Positions 50,419 to 59,089 of a stretch of 64,000 nucleotides of DNA are shown here, in pieces. Under the pieces are notes generated by a model, which was not told where the DNA came from, searched no databases, and was given only the letters and a program-made list of their open reading frames with translations. How positions within the stretch are numbered: the stretch's first letter is position 1; each line of letters starts with the position of its first letter. Both the position numbers and the translations under genes were made by a program. This stretch comes from Symploca sp. SIO1C2. Its GTDB lineage: Bacteria > Cyanobacteriota > Cyanobacteriia > Cyanobacteriales > Coleofasciculaceae. The stretch is taken from NCBI GenBank assembly GCA_010672925.1, contig JAAHFP010000020.1, forward strand, positions 1 through 64,000, written 5' to 3'.

Positions 50419-52233
50419 CTAATCTTCCCTAACTTGCAGCTCATAAAGGTTCCAGAAAGTACCTCCTAAGGCAGAGTATTTGATATTCTGGAGGCGATCG
50501 CGTACTGCTTGCAATGAGAGAGGAGTCACCAGGCAAAATACCGGCAGCTGTTCGGTAACAATTTGTTGAAACTGACTATATATTACTTGACGTTGACCCT
50601 CATCTAATTCTTTAGCTCCAGCTAGGAAAAGGCGGTCAATCTCTTGTTCCCAATCTGATGCTACCCAATCTAAGATGGGGGGTTCTCCTGGTTGAGGGCC
50701 TTGGTTAAATTGGTGAAATGAGCCTCCACTAGACCAAAAGAGGGAGAGGAGGAAAGGTTCAAGATCTGCTCCAGGTACACCAAACGAACCGACATAACAA
50801 TCCCAATCTCGACTGCGGAGTAGTTTTTTGAGCACAACGTTGAAACTGAGTACTTGTAAATCTGCTTGGATACCAATCTGGCTGAGGTCTTGTTGAATTT
50901 GTACAGCTAGATCTACCCTGGATTTATCCTCTGATTTGACTAGGATGGTAAATTTGACCTGATGACCATCCCCATCGAGTAACTGTTGTTGGGAATTGTA
51001 GTTAAAACCAGCATCTAAAAGTAGTTGCTTAGCCTTTTGGGGGTCATAGGAGTAGACTTTTAAACCCTCCTCTGGAGAGAGATAATAGGGACTAAGCACA
51101 CCAAGGGGGGAATGTTGGATTTCACCGAGTCCCCGATAGATATTATTTTTTATCCTTTCGCGGTTAAGAGCATAGGCAACTGCTTGCCTAAAAGCCAAGG
51201 TATTGAACCAACGGGACTTGATAGGGTCTACAAAGAGTTCTCCTCGCTCATTGCGGGCTTGATTTAGATTGAAACCGACAAATCTAATACCACCTTCTGG
51301 TCCGCCATTATAAATAGTATATTTACCCCGCTTGGAATCTCGCTTGAGCAACCCAAAGGCTTCAGAAGTTACCTGTATGCTATCAAGATCTCCAGAGCGA
51401 AATCTGATTAACTGGTTGTCGGTAGATTCGATTACTTGCAAAACCAGGCGCTCAATGTAGGGTTGGGGATTTCCCTGAGCATCGGAGCGCCAGTAATAGG
51501 GATTGCGTTGAAAAATTACCCGCTCGGAAGGACTGTAACTTACCATTTGGTAAGGACCATTGCCGACAATTTTGTTCGGTTCTGTATCGGTTCCCCAAGT
51601 TGCTAGAAATTGGGGATTGCCATTAGCATCAGTAGATTCTACAGAGGAGCGCAGGGCATGAGCTGGTAGTATAACTAGCCGGTTTGTGTATCTTAAGAAA
51701 GGGGTAAAAGGTTCAGGCAGGGTAAACTCAACTCGCCGCTTATCGAGTTTCTGTAGTGAGGGGAAAGCTTTGGTATTGCCAATCCGAAGAAAATCTCTAT
51801 ATACAGTAGGAATTTTGGGGTTGAGGTAAATATCCCGATAGGTAAAGATTACATCATCAGCAGTCAGAGGTTGGCCATCAGACCACTTTAGCCCTTCCCG
51901 GAGGGTAAAGACAATCCGCTGGAGATCCGGGGAAATTTCCCAAGACTCAGCCAAGGCAGGTTCTAAGGCTCCCGTTACTCCATTGACGGTAACCAATCCT
52001 TCGTAGAGGAAAGAAAAAACACCATAGGGAGATTGATTTAGGGGATAGTTAAAAGTAGATGGCTCACTAGGAGTGGCTAAAATTAATTGGTTCTCTTGAG
52101 TCGCTTTAGTGTTCAACTGATTAGGAGAACAAGCAACTACTATAAGTAACAGACAAGATAAGCCTAGGGCTATTAGTGGAAGAAACCAGGATTTGGTCTT
52201 TGCTTTTCGTCTATGGTTAGAAGGGTACTCCAC
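50419..52233 (-). CDS. Oligopeptide/dipeptide-type ABC substrate-binding lipoprotein
   Basis: This 604-aa family 5 solute-binding protein has an N-terminal basic stretch followed by LPLIALGLSCLLLIVVAC, a lipoprotein signal with lipobox VVAC (lipid cysteine near residue 35). The mature part has the SBP_bac_5 layout: LAESWEISPDLQRIVFTLREGLKWSDGQP (about 94-122, the family signature), NKIVGNGPYQMVSY, and LAFRQAVAYALNRERI. The usual ligand is a di- or oligopeptide, or another small solute such as nickel complexes. The permease and ATPase genes are not adjacent, as is common in cyanobacteria. Start at ATG 52233. Confidence 0.9.
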   Translation of the reverse strand: MEYPSNHRRKAKTKSWFLPLIALGLSCLLLIVVACSPNQLNTKATQENQLILATPSEPSTFNYPLNQSPYGVFSFLYEGLVTVNGVTGALEPALAESWEISPDLQRIVFTLREGLKWSDGQPLTADDVIFTYRDIYLNPKIPTVYRDFLRIGNTKAFPSLQKLDKRRVEFTLPEPFTPFLRYTNRLVILPAHALRSSVESTDANGNPQFLATWGTDTEPNKIVGNGPYQMVSYSPSERVIFQRNPYYWRSDAQGNPQPYIERLVLQVIESTDNQLIRFRSGDLDSIQVTSEAFGLLKRDSKRGKYTIYNGGPEGGIRFVGFNLNQARNERGELFVDPIKSRWFNTLAFRQAVAYALNRERIKNNIYRGLGEIQHSPLGVLSPYYLSPEEGLKVYSYDPQKAKQLLLDAGFNYNSQQQLLDGDGHQVKFTILVKSEDKSRVDLAVQIQQDLSQIGIQADLQVLSFNVVLKKLLRSRDWDCYVGSFGVPGADLEPFLLSLFWSSGGSFHQFNQGPQPGEPPILDWVASDWEQEIDRLFLAGAKELDEGQRQVIYSQFQQIVTEQLPVFCLVTPLSLQAVRDRLQNIKYSALGGTFWNLYELQVRED

Positions 52234-52356
52234 AATTGGGTTGAGTTGAGGAACAAACTCAGTCTACAAGAGATTTGCGATAGTGCTGATTGAGTGAACC
52301 ATAACAGGTACACCGGACTTTAACTCCCCGACTTCTCGGTTCAACCCATGATTAAG

Positions 52357-52704
52357 ATCAATTCCGGCTACATTGGGAGAATATTCGTGATGTAGGGGCG
52401 CAAAGCTTGCCATTGGTGTCAACTTAAGGTGAAAGCCTTACCTCACCGGTCACTCAAGTGACCGGCTAATAGCTCAAGTCATCTAAAGATGACTAACTAA
52501 AGGTAAAGCGGAAATATTTAGTCCCTTTTAATGGACTTAAGCTATTAGCCTTGGATTTGAATCCAAGGTGGTTTAGGTCATCCAACTAGTCAGCTATGTC
52601 TAGGCTTAAGTTGACACCAATGAAAGCTTGCGCCCTCGGTGTATCTATGTTTTATAACCAGAAAGCCAGATTTTTAATCATTCCGATGCAACTGGAATTG
52701 ATAT
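52357..52704. mobile_element. Outer composite element, copy 2 (inverted relative to copy 1)
   Basis: Its arms are the reverse complement of those at 37921-38371, for example ATCAATTCCGGCTACATTGG at 52357. The length, 348 bp, equals copy 1 minus its 99-bp extra insertion. It contains the nested MITE 52411-52622. Confidence 0.75.
52411..52622. mobile_element. Nested MITE (family CATTGGTGTCAA), copy 3
   Basis: It has 18-bp perfect TIRs (CATTGGTGTCAACTTAAG) and a 9-bp target duplication AAAGCTTGC at 52402-52410 and 52623-52631. Its hairpin 1 at 52446-52465 has a different stem but the same TCAA loop as 38038-38057. Hairpin 4 (52549-52568) is identical to 38142-38161. Confidence 0.88.
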
Positions 52705-52917
52705 AACTTGACAATCTGGAAGAAGAAATCTAAGGTCTGTCACTAAGACTAAGCGATCGCATTGTATAGTTAGAACAATTTACAGCGCTAAAAGCTTAGG
52801 TTAGGACATTCCTAAATTCTCCAAGTCCAGTTATGGCTTACTGTTGCCTTTTGCCTGTTGCCTTTTGCCTAGCACGTAGCGCTATACAATTGAGGTGAGA
52901 TAGATTGAGGCAAGAAA

Positions 52918-52980
52918 ATGCTGATGACGTTACAAGAATTGCAAAAGCAAGCGTTGCAATTACCAATTAGCGATCGCTAA
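52918..52980 (+). pseudogene. Truncated addiction-module antitoxin-like gene
   Basis: The 20-codon frame MLMTLQELQKQALQLPISDR resembles the start of small cyanobacterial antitoxins of the addiction-module type, which continue with W-x-LV. It stops exactly within a HIP1 site. No toxin follows. Confidence 0.45.
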
Positions 52981-53281
52981 TAATATAATAGTGCGATCGC
53001 ATAATCTTGTAGCTTGAGCGAAGAGTTCGCGTTTGCGTAGCATGGTGCGCTAGCAGCAAAGCGTCTCTGTAGGAGAATCGAAACTTAACGCCTTGGGTGA
53101 ACCATAAAGACACATTATCCCTAGGAGTTCCCGAAGGGTAGAGCACAAAGGACGAAAAAAAGAAGATGGGTAATCTTGCGCTGGGAAGGGAGCAAGAGTT
53201 ACGATACTTTAGAAGCGATCGCGTTAGGGTTCCTTAATTAGTTTTTGTCACAATCTGGATCTTCCATCGAGAAACATATAG

Positions 53282-54358
53282 ATGAGTATGGGTCAAGTAG
53301 ATCAACAAATTCGTATCCTCCACCTCTCCGATATCCACTTAGGAACTGTAGATCAAGCCAAGCGCTACTTTACTCAACTGGCTACTGACCTGAAGCAAAA
53401 CCTGAAAGTTAAACAACTCAACTACTTGGTCATTTCTGGAGATATTGCCAACTACTCTACTGAGGATGAATACAAAGCGGCTTTTGAGCTAGTAAATAGC
53501 ATAGTGAAACACTACGGATTAGATCCTAGTCGGGTGGTAATAATTCCTGGCAACCATGACCTCAACTGGGATTTAGCAGCAGATGCTTATACTTATGTCC
53601 CTCACCACCGACTGCCTAATCCTTTAACTGAAGAGTATATCTCTCTTGGTGATTCTAGAGTTTTAAAATGCGACTCAGAAAAATATCAGCAACGCTTCCA
53701 ATATTTTAGTGAATGCTTCTATCAAAAAATCTACAATGAACCTTATCCTCTTAAATACGAAGACCAAGCCATTCTCTACCCCTGTCCCCAAGATAAAATT
53801 CTTTTCCTTGGTCTCAATTCTTGTTGGGAAATCGACAATGAACATACTGAACGCGCCAGTATTAACTCTAATGCTGTTGCCAAGGCCATTGAGGAAATTG
53901 TATTCGGGAACTATGATGACTGGCTAAAAATTGCTGTGTGGCATCATCCAGTTACAACTGCTGAGTCCATGAAAAATGTTGAATTTTTGGAACAGCTAGC
54001 CGTTAGTGGTTTCCAAATTGCGGTGCATGGTCATATCCACGAAGCTAAGAATGAAGTTTTTCGCTACGACACAGGACGAGGACTTCACATCATTACTGCT
54101 GGAACTTTTGGTGCAATTGCTAATCATCAAGTTCCAGGTATTCCTCTGCAATACAACTTGCTGGTACTTAATCCAGAAACAGGTATATTAACAGTAGAAA
54201 CACGCAAGAAAGAAAGAACTGATGGTGCTTGGTCAGCAGATGCACGGTGGGGTGATAAAAATAACCCTTCCCCCAGATATGAAATTCCCTTAAAGTACAG
54301 TTTTCCCAAGGTTACTCAAGAATTACAAGCAGATTCTACTAATTTAAAAAAAAACTAA
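53282..54358 (+). CDS. Metallophosphoesterase, first module of a tandem pair
   Basis: This 358-aa calcineurin-like phosphoesterase resembles the class III cyclic-nucleotide phosphodiesterase (CpdA-like) layout. Motifs: RILHLSDIHLG (about 11-21), ISGDIANYSTEDEY (about 54-67), IIPGNHDLNWD (about 88-98), VWHHPVT (about 220-226), and VHGHIHEAKN (about 249-258). It is closely related to the N-terminal module of the next gene, so the two arose by tandem duplication. The last codons read TTA AAA AAA AAC TAA. The heptamer A-AAA-AAC inside an A9 run directly before the stop is a textbook -1 slippery site, and slipping joins this frame to the next gene without another stop. Confidence 0.88.
   Translation: MSMGQVDQQIRILHLSDIHLGTVDQAKRYFTQLATDLKQNLKVKQLNYLVISGDIANYSTEDEYKAAFELVNSIVKHYGLDPSRVVIIPGNHDLNWDLAADAYTYVPHHRLPNPLTEEYISLGDSRVLKCDSEKYQQRFQYFSECFYQKIYNEPYPLKYEDQAILYPCPQDKILFLGLNSCWEIDNEHTERASINSNAVAKAIEEIVFGNYDDWLKIAVWHHPVTTAESMKNVEFLEQLAVSGFQIAVHGHIHEAKNEVFRYDTGRGLHIITAGTFGAIANHQVPGIPLQYNLLVLNPETGILTVETRKKERTDGAWSADARWGDKNNPSPRYEIPLKYSFPKVTQELQADSTNLKKN
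54349..54355 (+). promoter_or_regulatory. Candidate -1 frameshift site A-AAA-AAC
   Basis: The heptamer lies in phase with the first gene (codons 54350-54352 AAA and 54353-54355 AAC), within A9 (54346-54354) and followed at once by TAA. A -1 shift enters the frame of 54409-57633, which is open from 54343. No strong downstream stem-loop was seen, so transcriptional slippage on A9 is an equal alternative. Confidence 0.55.
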
Positions 54359-54408
54359 ACAAACCAAATTTACCTTTAGGCTTAACGCATATTCTTCATC
54401 TCTCTGAC

Positions 54409-57400
54409 TTGCACATCACCAATTTAAAGCAAGCTGAGCATTGGCATAGTCTACTATACGAGGATCTATACTACCCACTTAAGATCAATAAGCTAGACAG
54501 TCTAATTATATCCGGCGACATTGCCAATAAATCCACTCTAGAAGAATACAAAGTTGCCAAACAGTTTATCGACAATCTCTGCCAAGATTTTTCCCTAGAA
54601 CCAAAACAAATTATCATTGTTCCTGGTAACCACGACCTCAACTGGGAGCAAACAAAGAAGGCATTCCATCCCAAAAATAACAAGGAAAAACCCAAAATTT
54701 ACATCGAAAAAGATAAATACAAACAGCGCTTTGTACACTTCAGCGAGTTTTATAAAGACATTAAAGGTCAATCCTATCCCTTAGATGACGACAAACAATA
54801 TACTCTCGACCACTTGCCAAAGCAACACCTTCTGATTTTGGGACTAAACTCTGCTTGGCAGCTCGATCATTATGATAAATACTGCGCCAGCATCAATATG
54901 GATGCCCTAAACAAAGCTCTGACAGAAATTAAGTACAATAAAGACTACCAAAACTGCATAAAAATCGCTGTTTGGCATCATCCTGTCAACAGTGAGTGTG
55001 AGGGAAAAATTTCCGACTCTGCTTTCCTTCATCGACTTGTTAATTATGGATTCCGTTTCTTCCTCAATGGGCATATGCACATCCGCGAAGCAGAAACCTC
55101 TAACTACCGCTACGAAAAGATTTACCAAGAGGAAAAAATTTACGGAATTTGTGCCGGAACCTTCGGTGTACATACTTCAGAACTATCAAAAGCTACTCCT
55201 TGGCAATACAACCTGCTGGAATTTAATACAGATACACTGACTGTCCATCCCCGTTGGCGTCAACAAGAAAACAGCCCTTGGGAATCCGGAGACAACTATA
55301 CGATAAACATAAAATCTAACCAAAAAACTATAGATCAGGATAAATTAACAAGAATTATTGACAATTTAAAGCAAGATATGGGAACAATATCTAATGATTA
55401 TTATAAGATATACAATGAAGGTTTTAAGGAAATTATTTACAATGCTTTAGAAGGTATTACAACAATAATTAAAGACTTTATCGTTGCTGACAGGGCAACT
55501 ATTTATTTTTTGAATGAAAGTGAAAGGCTTTCTTCGATAGTTGACAAAAAAGGCGAATATTTAGAGATTGCAGTTCTAATTGGTCAAGGGTTTGCGGGTA
55601 AGGTTGCCAAAAGCAAAAAAATTCATATAAGTGCTATGGAGGAGTGTCGTAATTCTGATGAAACTGTAAAACAGTCGAAAAGAACAGGGTATACTACTTA
55701 CACTCTTTTGACTTATCCTTTATTGGATGAGCAGGAAAATTTAGTAGCTGTTATTCAGTTAATCAATAAATTAAAAAAGTCTAATAATCAAAAATCTTCT
55801 CTAGAAGAAAGAATTGATCAAAGTGGTTTTAAAGAAGAAGATAAAGAAGATTTAGATAAATTAGCAGACCAAATTAGACCAATATTAGGGGAATTTAAAA
55901 GCTCTTATAAAATGGCTCATGAAATGCAAGGATTTATCGATTATACAAAGGCAATACACAAGCTAAGTAAAGCAAGTACAAAATGTAATGATTTAGAAGA
56001 GATTTGTAAAATGGTGACCAAGGTCGCCGAAGACTTTATGCAAGCTGACCGTACTACTTTATGGTTAGCTGATCGTCAACGCAAAGAATTACAGGCAACT
56101 ATTATCTCAAAAGATGGTTCACCAGAAGAAAAGATCATAAAATTTGGAGACGGATATGTTGGAGAAGCCGCAGCAGAAAAAAAGATCAAAATCATCCCTT
56201 TTGATCTTTACGAACATCAAGATTCACAGATGTCTAAGAAAACGGATAAAGAGACTGGCTATCGTACCTGTAGTCTGATGTCTATGCCAATTTTCCATGT
56301 TGATCAATTAGTTGGTGTACTGCAACTAGTCAATAAAAGAAAACCAGGAGTGGATATCGAATATGATGACGAAAAATTAATTAAAAATCCTCTAGATTGC
56401 TTTCAAAATAGCTTTACAGATGAAGACAAGAAGCTGATAAAGCAACTGAATTATTTCATAGCAACTGCTATTTCAGAAGTCAACCAATCTATAACAGATA
56501 AAGCAGATAATATCCTCTATGAATTTTTAAGTAAAATTACTGAGCTAGCTAAGGATGAACTATGCTCCCATCGTGTAACTATTTTTCTCTTAGATCAAGA
56601 AGCAAAAGAATTTTGGTCTATTATTAAAGAAAACATAGAAATTAGAGTCCCTATTAATAAAGGAATTGTAGGGGAAGCTGGACGGAAAAAGCCAGGAGAA
56701 TTTGTTAAAGCACGTAATGTAGACAAGGATAATAATCCACGCTTTAATGAAGCAAAAAAACAGGATAAAAAGAACGATTATACTACTTATAATTTATTGG
56801 CTATCCCTCTATTTAATGAAAAAGAAGAATTAGTAGCTGTTGTTGAATTTGTAAATAAATTAAAAAATATTCAATCAAGAATAAAGCAAGATATTGCCCC
56901 TAAAGATAAAGTTGATAAAGATAAAGTTGATATGGAAGGATTTACGGATACTGATCCCAAAAAGTTTTCCGAAATATCCTACATCATGCTAAAATTTTTA
57001 GAAGGTTTCAAAGCTCTTTATGAAACAACTCGCAGAAAGCAAGGAGAATTGAGGCTTAAAAACGCAATAACTACACTTTCTGAAATTAATATTGATGCAG
57101 AACGTTCACAAATATTTGAAAAAGTTCAGGAAGAGGCAAAGAAGCTTGTGAATGCGGATAGAAGTACCTTATGGCATCTAGACCGCAAAAGTAATAAATT
57201 ATGGGCTCACTTTGATGAGGATGGGGAGTCTCAACGAAAGGAAGTTCCGGTAGGTACAGGCTATGTTGGTAAAGTAGCAGAGCATTGCAAGTCCCTCAAT
57301 ATCTCTTTTGAGCGGTATGGTGAGCCCAATTATGCAATTTCTCTGGAAAGTGATGATGAGAATAGTTATCTTATCTATAGTTTAATATGTATGCCGATCC

Positions 57401-57633
57401 TAAATTCTGATAAAGAATTACTGGCAGTGATTCAACTAGATAATAAAAAGAAACCAGGTAACTTCTCAGATGATAACCATGAAGATTACGATTCTACTCA
57501 AGTACCAGAATTATTTCAGGCTAACTTTACCAAAGAGGATGAAAAATTACTTAATGAATTCAATATTGCTGCTGCTAGTTATCTCTCTCAAATTGAATTG
57601 TTTGAAGAAATGCACAAAATAGCAAGTAGTTAA
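54409..57633 (+). CDS. Metallophosphoesterase-GAF4 protein, second module of a tandem pair
   Basis: The 1074-aa frame is counted from TTG 54409. However, the first metal motif, ILHLSDLH, is encoded at 54391-54414, so a TTG start would delete its aspartate. There is no ATG, GTG or TTG between the stop at 54340 and this motif. Phosphoesterase motifs SGDIANKS, VPGNHDLNWE, WHHPVN and NGHMHIRE follow. Four GAF domains come after (about 320-455, 520-650, 690-835 and 885-1060). Those at positions 1, 2 and 4 end in NK...F-x3-D-(E/K), close to the NKFDE signature of cyclic-nucleotide-binding GAFs. No output domain follows them. The protein is probably a ligand-regulated phosphodiesterase made by frameshift fusion with the upstream gene. 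Confidence 0.85.
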   Translation: MHITNLKQAEHWHSLLYEDLYYPLKINKLDSLIISGDIANKSTLEEYKVAKQFIDNLCQDFSLEPKQIIIVPGNHDLNWEQTKKAFHPKNNKEKPKIYIEKDKYKQRFVHFSEFYKDIKGQSYPLDDDKQYTLDHLPKQHLLILGLNSAWQLDHYDKYCASINMDALNKALTEIKYNKDYQNCIKIAVWHHPVNSECEGKISDSAFLHRLVNYGFRFFLNGHMHIREAETSNYRYEKIYQEEKIYGICAGTFGVHTSELSKATPWQYNLLEFNTDTLTVHPRWRQQENSPWESGDNYTINIKSNQKTIDQDKLTRIIDNLKQDMGTISNDYYKIYNEGFKEIIYNALEGITTIIKDFIVADRATIYFLNESERLSSIVDKKGEYLEIAVLIGQGFAGKVAKSKKIHISAMEECRNSDETVKQSKRTGYTTYTLLTYPLLDEQENLVAVIQLINKLKKSNNQKSSLEERIDQSGFKEEDKEDLDKLADQIRPILGEFKSSYKMAHEMQGFIDYTKAIHKLSKASTKCNDLEEICKMVTKVAEDFMQADRTTLWLADRQRKELQATIISKDGSPEEKIIKFGDGYVGEAAAEKKIKIIPFDLYEHQDSQMSKKTDKETGYRTCSLMSMPIFHVDQLVGVLQLVNKRKPGVDIEYDDEKLIKNPLDCFQNSFTDEDKKLIKQLNYFIATAISEVNQSITDKADNILYEFLSKITELAKDELCSHRVTIFLLDQEAKEFWSIIKENIEIRVPINKGIVGEAGRKKPGEFVKARNVDKDNNPRFNEAKKQDKKNDYTTYNLLAIPLFNEKEELVAVVEFVNKLKNIQSRIKQDIAPKDKVDKDKVDMEGFTDTDPKKFSEISYIMLKFLEGFKALYETTRRKQGELRLKNAITTLSEINIDAERSQIFEKVQEEAKKLVNADRSTLWHLDRKSNKLWAHFDEDGESQRKEVPVGTGYVGKVAEHCKSLNISFERYGEPNYAISLESDDENSYLIYSLICMPILNSDKELLAVIQLDNKKKPGNFSDDNHEDYDSTQVPELFQANFTKEDEKLLNEFNIAAASYLSQIELFEEMHKIASS

Positions 57634-57706
57634 GATTTGGTATCGGTAGTGCGTTCCCGTAAGGGAGACGTGGTACAACCTCCAGAATTGTTAGTTACTT
57701 GGCAGG

Positions 57707-57898
57707 TCATCTCACCTCCAGAACTTGCTCAGCAGTAAGCTTCAGCTCAGGAAAAGTCCGAGAAACAATCCGCTGATTACCAGAAAACTCAGTTGCCTGA
57801 TACTTACCATTAACCAACAGCAGTACAGTCACTGACTCTGCTTGAGGGCCAACAATCCAGTATTCCAGTGGATTCAACAAACAATTCTTGAGCCCAGT
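57707..57898 (-). pseudogene. C-terminal fragment of a Uma2-type gene
   Basis: A 63-codon minus-strand frame without a start reads NPLEYWIVGPQAESVTVLLL, then FSGNQRIVSRTFPELKLTAEQ before the stop. This is the conserved end of Uma2 family proteins (PD-(D/E)XK fold). The N-terminal catalytic part is absent. The rest of 57634-57966 shows nothing else. Confidence 0.75.
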
Positions 57899-57966
57899 TT
57901 GGGTGAACCTTTATCCATGAGAGCCAGCATTGGAAGGGTTACTCATGGCTTACCGGGGTTGCACCG

Positions 57967-58161
57967 TTACTTTGTTTGTTGATTCTGAGGTTTTGGTTTA
58001 TGGAACTTACCCTCTTCCTTAGCTTGTCTAATGGCAACTTCAATTAAGAAAGCTGCAAGATTAGCAGTCGGTCTACCCTCCGATTCTGCCCACCATTCCA
58101 AATCCTCAAAAATTGAGTCTGGCAAAGTAACGTAAACCCGTTTACTCACAATTGTTGACAC
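57967..58161 (-). CDS. Ribbon-helix-helix DNA-binding protein
   Basis: This 64-aa protein has a beta strand and two helices of the CopG/Arc type (RVYVTLPDSIFEDLEWWAES, then NLAAFLIEVAIRQAKEEGK) followed by a basic tail. It would bind operator DNA as a dimer, usually repressing its own transcription, and may be an antitoxin whose toxin was lost. Upstream of its ATG is a short spacer to the divergent DUF6888/DUF6887 pair. Confidence 0.78.
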   Translation of the reverse strand: MSTIVSKRVYVTLPDSIFEDLEWWAESEGRPTANLAAFLIEVAIRQAKEEGKFHKPKPQNQQTK

Positions 58162-58240
58162 TCTTGATTATCTCCTCTATGTTACATTTTCGCTTCACCT
58201 AACCAGCTATTTTTTACTTAGAGCTGCTTTTCTGAGCTAA

Positions 58241-58483
58241 TTGTTGCTAATTAGCTGCATATTAGTTACTATAGTCAAAATAGATTATCATAAGGAGATT
58301 CTCGCTATCCCCACATCAGAACAGAAAACTCAGTGCTATATCTTGTGTTGCTGGTTTACTAAACTTTACTTACCTATCAATATTGTTCGCCTAGATGAAC
58401 GAACTGGCAATATCTTTTTGCTAGCAGGTGAGGAAAATATAATCGAAATCTATGCTAACGGTCGCTGGAGGTACATTGGATGA
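58241..58483 (+). CDS. DUF6888-like small protein
   Basis: The 80-aa frame starts at a TTG (no ATG is available) and reads VKIDYHKEILAIPTSEQKTQC, then LPINIVRLDERTGNIFLLAGEE and YANGRWRYIG. It resembles the small cyanobacterial DUF6888 proteins. The stop overlaps the next ATG (ATGA), the normal arrangement of this pair. Function is unknown, possibly toxin-antitoxin-like. Confidence 0.65.
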   Translation: MLLISCILVTIVKIDYHKEILAIPTSEQKTQCYILCCWFTKLYLPINIVRLDERTGNIFLLAGEENIIEIYANGRWRYIG

Positions 58484-58689
58484 GTCAACCTAACTTTAAA
58501 ACAATGAGTCAAAAGGAATTGCATGATTACGTTCTTTCTCATCGAGAAGATCAAGCTGCTTTTTATGCTTATGTTGACAAATTACACGCTGAGGGAAATT
58601 GGATTGAAATGCCTCCTTTAAAATCATTGGAAGACCTAGAAAATTATCCAGAATTTGTTGGTCGTTTTCGTGATGATTCTATGACTTAA
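58480..58689 (+). CDS. DUF6887-like small protein
   Basis: This 69-aa acidic protein (MSQPNFKTMSQKELHDYVLS, EDQAAFYAYVDKLHAEG) fits the DUF6887 family, partner of DUF6888. It overlaps the upstream gene by 4 bases. It is helical, without catalytic residues, and may act as an antidote or adaptor. Its assignment rests on pattern memory of the family opening. Confidence 0.65.
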   Translation: MSQPNFKTMSQKELHDYVLSHREDQAAFYAYVDKLHAEGNWIEMPPLKSLEDLENYPEFVGRFRDDSMT

Positions 58690-58759
58690 ATTTAGTGTGA
58701 GCCTCTTGCTCTCTAGTGTTTCATAAGTAATAGCAAGAATTTAGTATTGATTATTAGCT

Positions 58760-59089
58760 ATGACTACTCAACTCCAGATTGTAGATCAAGAACGTCTTAA
58801 GGTATCCCGTTACCAAATTGTTAACTTTTGCGATCGCTGGAAGATTATTGAGTTTTCTCTGTTTGGTTCCGTGCTAAGAGAAGATTTCCACCCCGACAGC
58901 GATATTGATATACTTTATCAATTTGCTCCTAATCACGGCTGGAGTTTATTCGATATTGTTCATATGAGAGAAGAGTTAGAACAAATGTTCGGGCGAAAAG
59001 TTGATTTTGTTAGTAAGCAATCTCTACAGAATCCTTATCGCCGTTATGAAATTTTGAGAACACATCAAGTCATTTATCGCCATGAATAA
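58760..59089 (+). CDS. mntA: MNT-domain nucleotidyltransferase (antitoxin of HEPN/MNT pair)
   Basis: This 109-aa minimal nucleotidyltransferase has the active-site motif LFGSVLREDFHPDSDIDILY (about residues 34-53), with G-S and D-x-D in place. It also has a C-terminal RRYEILRTHQVIY. In the HepT/MntA system this enzyme adds AMP units to the HEPN toxin and so neutralises it. The stop overlaps the HEPN start by 8 bases, so the two are co-translated. Confidence 0.9.
   Translation: MTTQLQIVDQERLKVSRYQIVNFCDRWKIIEFSLFGSVLREDFHPDSDIDILYQFAPNHGWSLFDIVHMREELEQMFGRKVDFVSKQSLQNPYRRYEILRTHQVIYRHE

Larger units (their letters stand above)
52234..53281. other. Long spacer with nested mobile elements and an antitoxin fragment
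   Basis: It contains the second composite element (52357-52704), a TTGCCTTTTGCC tandem run (about 52842-52870) and a truncated antitoxin-like gene (52918-52980). 52981-53281 has HIP1 sites and hairpin-like sequence but no gene. Confidence 0.65.

Noticed and set aside
54409..57633. TTG at 54409 as the true start of the second phosphoesterase
   Set aside because: It would delete the metal-binding aspartate of HLSDLH, which is encoded just upstream in the same open frame.
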